62,305 bases of DNA, taken from positions 1 to 62,305 of the forward strand of contig JAGOZU010000009.1 in the NCBI GenBank assembly GCA_018058545.1. The letters run 5' to 3'. The translations under genes were made by a program, and so were the position numbers. Shown here piece by piece: positions 17,509 through 26,071 of the stretch. The notes under the pieces were generated by a model. The model was not told where the DNA came from, searched no databases, and saw only the letters and a list, made by a program, of their open reading frames with translations. This DNA is from Promineifilum sp. (lineage in GTDB: Bacteria > Chloroflexota > Anaerolineae > Promineifilales > Promineifilaceae). Numbering within the stretch: position 1 is the stretch's first letter; each line of letters starts with the position of its first letter.

Positions 17509-18630
17509 TCAGGATTTCTCTGCCAGGATTGTTTGAATAAAGCGGTCGATCTTTTGCGCCCGTCGTTCATAGCTATATTCTTCAGCGAGTGCGATTCGTC
17601 GATAACGCAATCCGGGATCTTCTTCGGCAGCGACGGCTATGGCCCCCAGAAAGGCTTCCGGCTCCTCGCGAATGTAGAACAACTCCTCATAATCGTAAAG
17701 GGTCTTCAACCCGCAGGCAACGATCGGCTTGCCTGTGGCCAGACATTCAAAAAGCTTTGCCGGCATTACACTGTCGTTGTGAGGTGAATGAACATAGGGC
17801 AACAAAAGGACGTCGGCATCACGTAGTAAATCCGGTAGCTCTTCCAGTGATACGGGGCCAATGATCTCAGTTTCATCGGAAAATCCATCCAATGTAACGC
17901 GAATCGGTCCAATCAACCGCAATGGGTAACGATGGCTGACTTTGCGCAATATATCTATATCAGTACTGATGCCGATCGAGCCGAAATAAACACACAATGG
18001 CCGGTCCGGGACAGAACTGTTTTCTATTCTTGCTTTTGCGAAATGACTGAAATTGACCCCGTGCGGTAATCTGATGGTTTTATTAGACAGGCGACGGGTC
18101 CGGTCAAAATTTACTGGAGAGTCTGCCCAAACCATATCGACCTTCGCGATCAGATCGGGTTCGATGGCCTGGTCAGGTGCATATGGATCGTTTGTCCAGT
18201 CATTGACACAATGATAAATCGCTGCATCAGGCTGAAGCGTGTCCATGAGAGTCAATGACGCCGAAATCGGCAGATAATTGATTATTGTGAGCGGCCGTAT
18301 TACTTTCCGGGTTAAATTTCTGGCTATGCCGGGAATGAATAGTCGCCGGTTTAAAGCCTGCATCACCGGCCCAACGTCGGGCAGAAGACGAGGTGTTATC
18401 AGTTCTATCTCGGATGGCAGGACCTGTTTCACCTCCCCCGATGCGACACTGTTAGCGGTTAGTCTGCCGATTACTCGGTTGAATTCGTGAAGAGAGGGCC
18501 AGCGCTTGGGAATAGGTTCAACGTAAAGAACCCGATACCCATGCTGGGCTAACCCAACCGCCATATTATGTTGGCTTTGCCAAGTGAAGTGCCAGTGAAC
18601 CATGGCGATTATGATTGCTGTTCCTTTCAT
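17509..18630 (-). CDS. Glycosyltransferase, GT4/TuaH-like
   Basis: A GT-B-fold enzyme of 373 residues. The N-terminal domain reads GTAIIIAMVHWHFTWQSQHN and VLYVEPIPKRWPS. The C-terminal nucleotide-sugar domain has CVYFGSIGISTDIDIL, LLLPYVHSPHNDSVMPAKLFE and CLATGKPIVACGL, the EX7E-like donor site of family 4 transferases. YHCVNDW and MVWADSPVNFDRTRR are typical of teichuronic-acid TuaH-like enzymes. Two ATG codons are possible (18651 and 18630); the shorter gives the usual MKG start. It lies inside the polysaccharide operon. Donor and acceptor are unknown. Confidence 0.85.
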   Translation of the reverse strand: MKGTAIIIAMVHWHFTWQSQHNMAVGLAQHGYRVLYVEPIPKRWPSLHEFNRVIGRLTANSVASGEVKQVLPSEIELITPRLLPDVGPVMQALNRRLFIPGIARNLTRKVIRPLTIINYLPISASLTLMDTLQPDAAIYHCVNDWTNDPYAPDQAIEPDLIAKVDMVWADSPVNFDRTRRLSNKTIRLPHGVNFSHFAKARIENSSVPDRPLCVYFGSIGISTDIDILRKVSHRYPLRLIGPIRVTLDGFSDETEIIGPVSLEELPDLLRDADVLLLPYVHSPHNDSVMPAKLFECLATGKPIVACGLKTLYDYEELFYIREEPEAFLGAIAVAAEEDPGLRYRRIALAEEYSYERRAQKIDRFIQTILAEKS

Positions 18631-18846
18631 CTGAATGCGTTCCTGATGCATAGGTTATTCATCCCTCACGGGAGACCTGGATTATTGAAAACTGCAACGC
18701 CAAAGCGGTGGTCATGTTACGGTATCGATCAAGTCTCAGCGAGCAGCGGTGAATGTTGCTGCTCGTCGATCTATGGATAATAGATGCACGTGATGTAATG
18801 GGTCTTCTGGATGACAAACTCAATGGGATTGAGATTGTACGGTTTT

Positions 18847-20346
18847 TCATCGTTGTAACCAGTGTAGAAGGTCGGCGATCCGATTGGCCTCGGGTAGACG
18901 GAATACCCAAGCAGCAACAACGGTCAAGAACAGGCTGGTGATGCTACCTATAATGACCGTGAACCAGGCGGCCGATGCCAACTGATCGGTTTGCGCCTCA
19001 ATAATATAGACGATGAGCATTGTGCCAGTTAAGGCAATGAGGGCGGACGCTGCCAATCGCAATATTTCATCAATTGGCCACGAGATAGTGTCCGCGCCAT
19101 CCATTGCCTTGGTGTAAAACCAATACGCACTGGCGATCAATGCCAGAACATTCGCGATGCCGAAGGCCGGCAGTCCAATGCCTAATAATATAAGGATTAT
19201 TTCCCCACCAACCAGGATCAAACTTAGAAGGATCGAGTTGAGCAGAAGAACACGGCTCATGGTTTTGGCGTAGGCCAGGGCATTGGGAACGCGGCTGAAA
19301 GCGAGAACAGGGATCGCCAAGGCGTAGAAACGCAAGGTAGTGGCGACAAGTTGGGTCGATTCGGCGGTAAAGCGCCCGCGCTCGAATACAATGGTAATTA
19401 AGGGGGTGGGTAATACGGCCAAGATAATCGTGATAGGAATTGATATCAGAAGCAACAAACGAATGTCGCGACGCCAATTGGCCGTTGCTCTAGCGGTGTA
19501 GGATTGAATTGTAGAGATGACGAAACCGCGGAAGATGAACCGCTCCATCGTGGATATGATGCGGTTGGCGTATGAAACAGCTGTCAATGAGCCAGGCCCA
19601 AGGTAGGAGGCAATGGCGCGCTCGGCTGTACCGGCAAAAATCCGGATTAGCTGGCCTATTAACGGTAACCCAACTACTTGACCCATATGAACGAGCTTGT
19701 TGGTTGGAGGCCAGGCCCACCTTAACCGTTGCCCAATTGCGGCGAGCCCGACGAAGCCTAATAACGTCTCAATGCCTGCCCCACATACAAGCCCGTAGGC
19801 GATGAGTCTGATGTTTTGTTCGCGCCCTGAGACAAGGATAAACATTATGGAGACGATCACCCCTATCACACGAGCGGCCGATGGGAAGGCGTTCTTCCCC
19901 AAACGATAGTAGATAGCTCGCTGCGTCTCGGCGAGCGCCAACAAAGCCACAAGCCATGAAAGGATAGCTGCCAAAGGGGTCCCCTCCAGCCATGTTTCAG
20001 CGCCCGCGCCCGGAACACTCAGCGGGAACCACCATTGACTTGTCAGAGACATGAGTAATGCCAGCCCGAAAGAGGCTAATCCAATGACCGTGATAGCGTA
20101 GGAATAAGATGCCTCATCGTCCTCTGATTCGGCAAATAAGCCCATAAATGAATTTGTCAGACTCTGGAACGCTCCACGGCCGAGGGTCATCGGCAAGGTC
20201 CAGGCGGCATACAAACTATCTGAGCGGATACCCACCCCTAGCGCGGCTGCCAGCGCCACATCGAGGAGAAAATTTGAGCCGCCCTCTATTACAAATAATC
20301 CGTTGAGCAGTAAAGAGCGCCTGAGAAAGGGTGAAGAAGTTGTCAT
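18847..20346 (-). CDS. MurJ/MviN-like lipid-linked oligosaccharide flippase (Wzx role)
   Basis: The 499-residue protein has about 14 helices. It carries MOP-superfamily patterns close to MurJ: GVGIRSDSLYAAWTLPMTL near the N-terminus, a central YLGPGSLTAVSYANRII, and LPTPLITIVFERGRFTAESTQ, a clear MurJ hallmark. It could be a lipid II flippase. Its position between the chain-length regulator/TPR genes and a glycosyltransferase suggests flipping of polysaccharide repeat units, as Wzx does (inference). A 40-bp gap separates it from the TPR gene upstream; a 216-bp gap follows to the next start on the same strand. Confidence 0.85.
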   Translation of the reverse strand: MTTSSPFLRRSLLLNGLFVIEGGSNFLLDVALAAALGVGIRSDSLYAAWTLPMTLGRGAFQSLTNSFMGLFAESEDDEASYSYAITVIGLASFGLALLMSLTSQWWFPLSVPGAGAETWLEGTPLAAILSWLVALLALAETQRAIYYRLGKNAFPSAARVIGVIVSIMFILVSGREQNIRLIAYGLVCGAGIETLLGFVGLAAIGQRLRWAWPPTNKLVHMGQVVGLPLIGQLIRIFAGTAERAIASYLGPGSLTAVSYANRIISTMERFIFRGFVISTIQSYTARATANWRRDIRLLLLISIPITIILAVLPTPLITIVFERGRFTAESTQLVATTLRFYALAIPVLAFSRVPNALAYAKTMSRVLLLNSILLSLILVGGEIILILLGIGLPAFGIANVLALIASAYWFYTKAMDGADTISWPIDEILRLAASALIALTGTMLIVYIIEAQTDQLASAAWFTVIIGSITSLFLTVVAAWVFRLPEANRIADLLHWLQR

Positions 20347-20385
20347 CTATAAGGGAGGGCCGGATCAGATAGGCCGATTGAAGGT

Positions 20386-21384
20386 TTACGGGTTATCTCT
20401 TAACCATTGGGTCGCGATATGATCGTTTGGATCGATAGACAGCACCTTCTCGAAGTACCTCCGCGCTTCTTCGGGTTGTCCCAAATCAACCAGATCGAGG
20501 GCGAACTGACGATAGGCCCATTTGGTATTGGGATCGATATCGATAGCAGCCAGATAATACCGTTTCGCCGTTGCTGCATCCTTGTTAACCTGCCATGCCA
20601 ATTCGGCACGACGGAACGTACTCCAATAGTGCTGGGGGAGGTTGTCTGCGGCAATAGTGTATTCAGCTAAGGCCTCTCTTTCCCGTCCCAGATTCCGTAG
20701 CGCCTCGCCAAGCAGGAAGTGCGCCTGATACCGATTTGGTGCAAACAAAAAATTATCTTCCGCGATAGCCCGCTCAGCGTAGGCGCGAACAAGCTCCCAA
20801 TCAGAGGATTCGCCCATGTACACGTGGATCTGACCTAATTGATAGATAAGATCACTGCTATTGGCTGTAGCTTTCAGTCCGGTTCCGAAAGCAGTAGCTG
20901 CTCCGTTCAGATCCCCTCTTTGCTGATAGATGGTGCCAATCCTCAGCCAGGCTTCAACCATATCCGGTGCGACGGCCACAGTGCGTTGAAACCAGGCAAG
21001 CGCCTGAGCATCGTCTCCGGCTTTTTCGGCCTGGACTCCATACTTGAATAACTCGGCCGCTATCCCGGCTGAATTGTGCCATGCTGCCAGCGCCGCATCT
21101 TCATCCCCTTGTTCCAGCAGTAGATAGCCCATAGTGCGCCAGATCGAATTGTTGTCGGGATTGAGGGCTGCCGCTCGTTCGAGTGAATCGATGCTTTGTT
21201 GCATCAAACCGGGATCGAAAATGCCCGCTTCATGACTGGCCCTGAAATGATTGAGCGCCAGGAAGCCGCGATTCGTGGCCCAGACGCCTCTTAGCTCGGT
21301 GATGTTCAGCGCAACCCAGAGGATGAAAACCCCGATGGCGACGATCAGCAGGGAAAACCTACACTTCGCCGGATGAATCGCCAT
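20386..21384 (-). CDS. Membrane-anchored TPR-repeat protein
   Basis: The 332-residue protein starts with one transmembrane anchor (about 9-29, LLIVAIGVFILWVALNI). A chain of tetratricopeptide-like helices then fills residues 70-330, such as DSLERAAALNPDNNSIWRTM, QALAWFQRTVAVAPDMVEAW and EEARRYFEKVLSIDPNDHIA. TPR arrays are protein-protein scaffolds. Between a Wzz-like and a flippase gene it may assemble the polysaccharide export machine (inference). The start overlaps the end of the upstream gene, indicating coupling; a GTG at 21402 is an alternative start. Confidence 0.8.
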   Translation of the reverse strand: MAIHPAKCRFSLLIVAIGVFILWVALNITELRGVWATNRGFLALNHFRASHEAGIFDPGLMQQSIDSLERAAALNPDNNSIWRTMGYLLLEQGDEDAALAAWHNSAGIAAELFKYGVQAEKAGDDAQALAWFQRTVAVAPDMVEAWLRIGTIYQQRGDLNGAATAFGTGLKATANSSDLIYQLGQIHVYMGESSDWELVRAYAERAIAEDNFLFAPNRYQAHFLLGEALRNLGREREALAEYTIAADNLPQHYWSTFRRAELAWQVNKDAATAKRYYLAAIDIDPNTKWAYRQFALDLVDLGQPEEARRYFEKVLSIDPNDHIATQWLRDNP

Positions 21385-22675
21385 AGGTTGAATTTGGATC
21401 ACTCAATAGATTAGACCGCTGTGTCGCATGGCTGGAAGATCTCCGCCAGGTGACGAGAATGATCGAGGCGATGCTGATCAACAGCCCGGCTACAGCGGCG
21501 ACAGCCGCCGTCACAACCAGGCTTGACCGATCGTATTCCTCCGGCACGGCCGCTACACTGGCGATCCGCAAGCTGCTGCCGCTGTCCTGCGACTGAATCC
21601 GCACCTCGTCGATTTTGCGAGCCAGGGTCACGGCCGTTTCCGCGGCCACGTCGCGTTGGCGAATCAGTTCATCGTAGCGATTGGCGATGGATTGCTGCTC
21701 GCGCTGCAAACTGAAGAAGCTCGATTCAAGCTCCAGTAGTTTGACGTCGATCGTCGCCAGGCGCGCCTCGACCGTCTGGGACAGAGCGCCAAGCAAGGCT
21801 AATTGTTCCGACCGCGTGCCGGTGGTCAGGTCGAACTCCGGGTTGGCCTGCAACTGGACAGATGCAGACGAGGATTGGGCGATGCCGACAGTCGGCGAAA
21901 TGACAGGAGTCTCGTGGATGTAGGCGTTTTGTTGCAGGGTCAGAGCCGTCAACTGATCGGCAAAAGTGATTTTGTCGCCGGAACCGGCCTCTATCTGTGC
22001 GCTCAGTGTCTCGATATCCTCCAGCAGCAAGCCGAGTCGCCGCTGGTCGGCCAGGTAGGTAGCTTGCTGTTGGCCCAGCGAGAATAGCTGGTTCTCGATA
22101 ATGACCATGCGATTGCCGGATTGAAAATCGACCAGGGCTTGCTCGATTCCCTGCAACTCGGCGATCGTATCGACCCTTAGGCCACCATAGAATGTGACCT
22201 GCCCGCTCTGGCCGAGATACATCTCATCCACTGTCTTGATGAAAGCGTTGGCCCAGACATTAGCCAATTCAGCGGCCGTCTGAGAATCTTTATATCTGAC
22301 GGACAGGCGCAACAGCCATAAATCGGTCCCTGTATTTACTTCCAGGAGGTCCCGTAAATCGGGCAATGTTGCGATGTCTCCGCCCGACAACTCATTTGCT
22401 CGGGCCAGCACAACGGATAACACGCTGTCACTGGAAGCCAGCTCCGAATAAGCTGCCTTGAAGCCATCCAGATCGAGCGTGGGTGTAATGCGCGAGTCAA
22501 ACTGCATACGTACAGCCGGGTCGACAGCCGCGACCAGCGCGGTCGCGCGATAATTTAATGAAGAAAAATGAAGGAGCGTCGCGATGAGTATGCCAGCGAT
22601 GACGGCTCCCAGAATGACTCGCCACCGTCGAACAAGCGCGTCGACATAGGGGCGGAGGTCAATCGTTTCGTCCAT
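21359..22675 (-). CDS. Wzz/chain-length determinant protein (polysaccharide co-polymerase)
   Basis: The 438-residue protein has the Wzz topology. An N-terminal cytoplasmic DLRPYVDALVRRWRVIL leads into TM1 (about 22-42). A long periplasmic part follows with coiled-coil segments (180-240 and 310-365), then TM2 (about 385-408) and a Ser-rich tail. There is no C-terminal tyrosine-kinase domain. Such proteins control glycan length together with Wzy. GGGAGG lies five bases before the ATG. It is first in the polysaccharide operon, and a TTGCCC-N17-TAAGAT promoter is found upstream. Confidence 0.85.
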   Translation of the reverse strand: MDETIDLRPYVDALVRRWRVILGAVIAGILIATLLHFSSLNYRATALVAAVDPAVRMQFDSRITPTLDLDGFKAAYSELASSDSVLSVVLARANELSGGDIATLPDLRDLLEVNTGTDLWLLRLSVRYKDSQTAAELANVWANAFIKTVDEMYLGQSGQVTFYGGLRVDTIAELQGIEQALVDFQSGNRMVIIENQLFSLGQQQATYLADQRRLGLLLEDIETLSAQIEAGSGDKITFADQLTALTLQQNAYIHETPVISPTVGIAQSSSASVQLQANPEFDLTTGTRSEQLALLGALSQTVEARLATIDVKLLELESSFFSLQREQQSIANRYDELIRQRDVAAETAVTLARKIDEVRIQSQDSGSSLRIASVAAVPEEYDRSSLVVTAAVAAVAGLLISIASIILVTWRRSSSHATQRSNLLSDPNSTYGDSSGEV

Positions 22676-22710
22676 AATGCCTCCCAAGGCTGGATTTAAT
22701 TAACCCAACG

Positions 22711-22739
22711 ATCTTACTTGAGGGTCACTATTCGGGCAA
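22711..22739 (-). promoter_or_regulatory. Promoter candidate for the polysaccharide operon
   Basis: On the minus strand TTGCCC (22739-22734), a 17-bp spacer and TAAGAT (22716-22711) lie 36 bp before the Wzz start codon. The position at the head of the operon fits. The -35 resembles TTGCCN elements seen before tpiA and the membrane operon. Confidence 0.45.
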
Positions 22740-22774
22740 CCTTGAGACCCGCGGCCGATGAGCAACGCGCCGCT

Positions 22775-23206
22775 TTACCGAGGTCGAAGCGAATCGGGGC
22801 AACTGGCCGGCAGGCCGTTGTCAACCAGGACATCGGGGTAAAACCGCTGGGCGTGGTGGAAGATGTCGGCCAGCGACAGAGTCTTCCACACCGGCCCCTT
22901 GAGGCTCAGCAGGTCGCTGCCGATGGCTTTGGTCAACCGAATCTCCCCCAGCAACAGGCAATGCAACGTATCGGCCGCCAGGTCGACCTCGATAGTGGGC
23001 TTCAGGTCGGCTTGACCAAAGAGAAACTTCACCGGCGAGCGACGCGCATCGATCGTGACTGCTGCCTCGGGCGTGGAACAGTTGAAGGTGATCGCCAGCG
23101 ATGCCTTCAGCAAGGCATCGGCCGCCTTGGGATCATGTGTCTGGATGATCCCGAACAGGGCCTGAAGGCAGGAATAGAGTTGGGCGTCGCTGGTATAAAT
23201 TGACAT
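22775..23206 (-). CDS. SCP2 sterol-binding domain protein, second copy
   Basis: The 143-residue protein is recognised by its SCP2-like pattern. It has ITFNCSTPEAAVTIDARRS and VKFLFGQADLKPTIEVDLAADTLHCLLLGEI, followed by LSLKGPVWKTLSLADIFHHA. It should bind a lipid or acyl ligand in the cytoplasm. GAGGA precedes the ATG at 23204-23206. The gene starts 17 bp after the duplicated-domain HTH gene and is surely co-transcribed with it. It faces the phasin/PhaR genes across a divergent promoter region, so the pair may serve the same storage-lipid process (inference). Confidence 0.75.
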   Translation of the reverse strand: MSIYTSDAQLYSCLQALFGIIQTHDPKAADALLKASLAITFNCSTPEAAVTIDARRSPVKFLFGQADLKPTIEVDLAADTLHCLLLGEIRLTKAIGSDLLSLKGPVWKTLSLADIFHHAQRFYPDVLVDNGLPASCPDSLRPR

Positions 23207-23223
23207 AATATCGTTCCTCGACG

Positions 23224-24069
23224 CTATTCCGGCGATTGGGAGTCTTCGGTCGCGGACAGTCGTTGCTTCCATTGCTCGGCCTGGAACTGGATCGAGTAGG
23301 TGATCATGTACCATACCCCCTTCCAGGTGTTGGGGTCCAACAAATCCTCGCGCGTTGCTCCCTGAAACGTGCTCAAGATCTGCTTGGCGAATTCCGGGGT
23401 GACGCGGTCCAGTCCCGACTTGCCCAGCCGCCACAGGCGACCCGGCTGGATCGGTTCGGGCACGACCTGATTGATCGTGTCCGACACCTTCTCGCGCATT
23501 TGTTCGGCCTGGAACTTGGCCGAATAGGTCATCATGTAGGCCAGACCCTTCCATGTCTCCAGATCGAGCAGATCCTCGGCCGACATTCCCTGCAGGCTGC
23601 GCAGCACGTCCATCTGCATTTCGGGAGTCAGCTTTTGGATGTTGTCACGCACCATCGCCAGCAAGCGAGCCGGAGAATAATGAGCATCGTAGGCGCGCGG
23701 CTTCTCATCCACCAATTGCTGAAGCTCGGCCACGCGAGCGTTCAGGTCATCTACCATTGCGCGAAGCTGTTCGGCATTTTCCGTCTCCGCTCCGCCGGTG
23801 ACATCCACTGATACGCCACCCGCGACGTCTTTCACCCCATGCCCGGCCGAAGGAAAAGCGCCCAGCCCCTGATCGGAGAACTTGCGGACGATGTAGTTGA
23901 CTTGTCCCTCAGTCAATCCAACAGCCGCGGCCGCCTCGGCCCGGCTTCGGCCATCGGCCAGGGCCAGCAGGGCTGAGGCTCGCTGTCCCTCGATGTCCTG
24001 TCGCGCGGCGGCGATCTTCTCGATTGCCGCGCGTGTATCGTCCGTCAATAGCGTCTGGTTTGCCGTCAT
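23224..24069 (-). CDS. HTH protein with a tandemly duplicated ~57-residue module, unknown function
   Basis: The 281-residue protein is not a family I recognise. Residues 30-68 look like a helix-turn-helix of the Homeodomain-like type (LADGRSRAEAAAAVGLTEGQ then VNYIVRKF). A linker and a short coiled coil (97-122) follow. Two copies of one module come next, at about 137-195 and 215-272. Both contain LTPE/VTPE, a LLDxxTWKG core and a Y-M-x-T-Y-S-x-x-F-Q-A-E-Q block. GGAGGAACC immediately before the ATG at 24067-24069 sets the start. It is divergent from the phasin/PhaR unit and co-operonic with an SCP2 gene, so a granule- or lipid-linked regulator is a reasonable guess only. Confidence 0.6.
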   Translation of the reverse strand: MTANQTLLTDDTRAAIEKIAAARQDIEGQRASALLALADGRSRAEAAAAVGLTEGQVNYIVRKFSDQGLGAFPSAGHGVKDVAGGVSVDVTGGAETENAEQLRAMVDDLNARVAELQQLVDEKPRAYDAHYSPARLLAMVRDNIQKLTPEMQMDVLRSLQGMSAEDLLDLETWKGLAYMMTYSAKFQAEQMREKVSDTINQVVPEPIQPGRLWRLGKSGLDRVTPEFAKQILSTFQGATREDLLDPNTWKGVWYMITYSIQFQAEQWKQRLSATEDSQSPE

Positions 24070-24199
24070 GGTTCCTCCGTGGGTCATTCGATCTGTGCTT
24101 CCATTATAGCGAAACTCAACCGGCAGTGTTAACGATTGCGATAAACAAGGCAAGCCGATTATTGAGTAGTTGGTAATCAGTAAATCCTCCGTTCGCAGT

Positions 24200-24229
24200 T
24201 TGACATCCCCGACCCCCATATGATACTAT
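24200..24229 (+). promoter_or_regulatory. Strong promoter for the phasin gene
   Basis: TTGACA (24200-24205), an 18-bp spacer and an extended -10 TGATACTAT (core TACTAT at 24224-24229). A second TATAAT lies at 24234-24239. The leader to the phasin ATG is about 108 nt and ends with GGAG. It lies in the 275-bp divergent region shared with the HTH-duplication gene. Confidence 0.6.
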
Positions 24230-24344
24230 TCCTTATAATGCGCTGCGTCATGGCGCGTTCGTCTGCGCTTACTTTGTCGCCGATGAGCGACGCGCATCAC
24301 CTCCGGCCCGTCATCTGAATCGTAACCGAACAGGAGCATTCCTA

Positions 24345-24719
24345 ATGAAGGATGAGATCGAAATTACGGAAGAGACACCCGAATCGGCCAACACATTGCT
24401 CGGCGGATTGCGGCGTGTTCTCATGGCTGCTATCGGCGCCGTAGCCCTCACCCAGGAGCAGATCGAAGACTTCGTCGGCAAGCTGGTGGAACGCGGCGAG
24501 ATCGCCGACGGCGATGCCCGCAATCTCCTCGTCGATGTATTCGACCGGCGCAAGAAGATCGTCCAGGGCGGTGCGAAAAGAGCCGAGGAAAGCGTCGACA
24601 AGAGCATCGAGACTATCCTGACGCGGATGAATATCCCGACGACGACCGAAATCGACGCGCTAAGCGAAAAAATCACGGAGTTGAGCAACAAGATGGACCA
24701 ACTCAATCACAACCGTTAA
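24345..24719 (+). CDS. Phasin-like PHA granule-associated protein
   Basis: The 124-residue, mostly helical protein follows the pattern of short phasin/PhaI-F-like proteins. It has an amphipathic start (LLGGLRRVLMAAIGAVALTQ, 18-37), a VERGEIADGDARNLL helix, a long charged helix, and a final NIPTTTEIDALSEKITELSN coiled-coil segment. Phasins coat polyhydroxyalkanoate granules and control their size. The start is supported by GGAG upstream, behind a strong promoter. PhaR follows 93 bp later. No PHA synthase, thiolase or reductase gene is present in the window. In lineages without PHA this family may act on other lipid bodies or membranes. Confidence 0.78.
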   Translation: MKDEIEITEETPESANTLLGGLRRVLMAAIGAVALTQEQIEDFVGKLVERGEIADGDARNLLVDVFDRRKKIVQGGAKRAEESVDKSIETILTRMNIPTTTEIDALSEKITELSNKMDQLNHNR

Positions 24720-24747
24720 CAACCGGCTCGCCGGGCCATCGTTGGTT

Positions 24748-24776
24748 TTGGCGTCCCTGCCTGTCAGACATATAAT
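24748..24776 (+). promoter_or_regulatory. Promoter candidate for phaR-like gene
   Basis: TTGGCG (24748-24753), a 17-bp spacer and a perfect TATAAT (24771-24776) lie 36 bp before the PhaR-like ATG. PhaR may thus be made both from this site and by read-through from the phasin promoter. Confidence 0.5.
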
Positions 24777-24812
24777 GGGCTATCGCCCGATTCGGTAAAC
24801 CGGACCTATTCT

Positions 24813-25385
24813 ATGCCTGTTATCAAAAGATATCCCAATCGAAAGCTGTACGATACAGATGCCAAACGATATATCACCCTGAACGAGATCGCCACGATCA
24901 TTCGCGCCGGTGGCGAGGTCGTGGTGATGGACCACGCCACGGATGAAGACCTGACGGCCGTCGTCCTGACCCAGATTATCTTTGAGCAAGAGAAGCAACA
25001 AAAGGGTTTCTTGCCCAAATCAGTCCTGACCAATCTGGTGCGGGCCGGGGGTGACACGATCGGGAGCTTGCGTCGCGGGCTTAATTTGCCGTTGGATCTC
25101 TGGCGCCATGTAGATGAAGAGATCGACCGGCGGGTTCAACTACTTATCAGCAAGGGGGACTTGGCTCGGGAAGAGGGCGCCCGTCTGCGGGAAAAATTAC
25201 TATCGCCGATCTTTTCTCCGCCCGAAGCCACGGCTCCTGACCAGGCGGAACTGGAGAAATTATTGTCGGCTCGCGGCGTGCCGACCCGAGATGAACTGGA
25301 GCGCGTCTACGCCCAGCTTGAGGCATTGTCGATAAAACTGGATGACGTGATTGCGCAAGGGGAGGCCGGGGGGCCACAATCCTAG
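24813..25385 (+). CDS. phaR: PhaR-like PHA synthesis regulator with phasin-like C-terminus
   Basis: Residues 2-64 are a clear PHA-accumulation regulator DNA-binding domain: IKRYPNRKLYDTDAKRYITL, then ATDEDLTAVVLTQIIFEQE. PhaR represses phasin genes and binds PHA granules, releasing DNA when granules form. The remaining 125 residues copy the layout of the neighbouring phasin. A helix LLISKGDLAREEGARLREKL (110-129) is followed by ARGVPTRDELERVYAQLEAL (153-172), matching the neighbour's VERGEIADGDARNLL and NIPTTTEIDALSEKI parts. It may combine DNA binding with granule binding. It follows the phasin gene, its likely target, on the same strand. Confidence 0.88.
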   Translation: MPVIKRYPNRKLYDTDAKRYITLNEIATIIRAGGEVVVMDHATDEDLTAVVLTQIIFEQEKQQKGFLPKSVLTNLVRAGGDTIGSLRRGLNLPLDLWRHVDEEIDRRVQLLISKGDLAREEGARLREKLLSPIFSPPEATAPDQAELEKLLSARGVPTRDELERVYAQLEALSIKLDDVIAQGEAGGPQS

Positions 25386-25442
25386 TCGCTGCCACATCCT
25401 GCATTCGGCTCGATACCTATTACCATACTATCGTATCGTCAG

Positions 25443-26018
25443 ATGATCACGCTCAACGGTACCATACAGCGTCGCTTTCATTTCCCTGCCGATCCTGTCA
25501 CGACTCTCATTTACTTTAGTAATCTGAGTCGGGTGACGTATTTGCTGCCCCATATCAGTGTCATCGATACCTATGACGAAGATAAGGTCCGCATCCGCTA
25601 TCAGACTGTCGAGCTGGGTGCGTACACGATCAATATCTATTGCGACCTGAAAAGCACTACCGATATCGAGAAGCAGGAGATCATCATCGCGCCGCTGGAA
25701 GATTGTGAGTGGGTCGAGTCGTCGGCCACGCTGAACGCCACCACCGGCTATGGCTATTACTCCAGTTCGGCCCGGCTGATCCCGGAGGAAGACGGGACAG
25801 GTATAGATTATCACTTCCAGTTTCAATCGAAACTGCCGCGGCCGCGCGGCTTGCGCATGATGCCCAAGCGCGTTGTCGATCGCATCGCCCAAAGCATATC
25901 GTTGGGTCGGGTCGAGGAAATCGCCGAAGGCTTTATGAAAAACGCGATCGATGCCTTTGACGACTGGCGAGCGGCTCAGATCGATGATTTGGTCGACCAA
26001 TGGATGGCCACCCGCTAA
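25443..26018 (+). CDS. START/SRPBCC-like protein of unknown function
   Basis: The 191-residue protein shows the alternating pattern of the SRPBCC hydrophobic-cavity fold. It starts with a strand-helix part (GTIQRRFHFPADPVTTLIYF), has several central strands (TINIYCDLKSTTDIEKQEII, GYYSSSARLIPEEDGTGIDY) and a long C-terminal helix (EEIAEGFMKNAIDAFDDWRA). It may belong to a DUF1997/DUF3809-type group, but I cannot name it with certainty. It follows PhaR by 57 bp and precedes another SRPBCC protein by 53 bp, suggesting paired lipid- or ligand-binding proteins. No catalytic motif is seen. Confidence 0.6.
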   Translation: MITLNGTIQRRFHFPADPVTTLIYFSNLSRVTYLLPHISVIDTYDEDKVRIRYQTVELGAYTINIYCDLKSTTDIEKQEIIIAPLEDCEWVESSATLNATTGYGYYSSSARLIPEEDGTGIDYHFQFQSKLPRPRGLRMMPKRVVDRIAQSISLGRVEEIAEGFMKNAIDAFDDWRAAQIDDLVDQWMATR

Positions 26019-26071
26019 CGAGGATCTGTCGAGATGAATCGTGTCGGCAGGGATGAAAGAGGGAACCGGGA

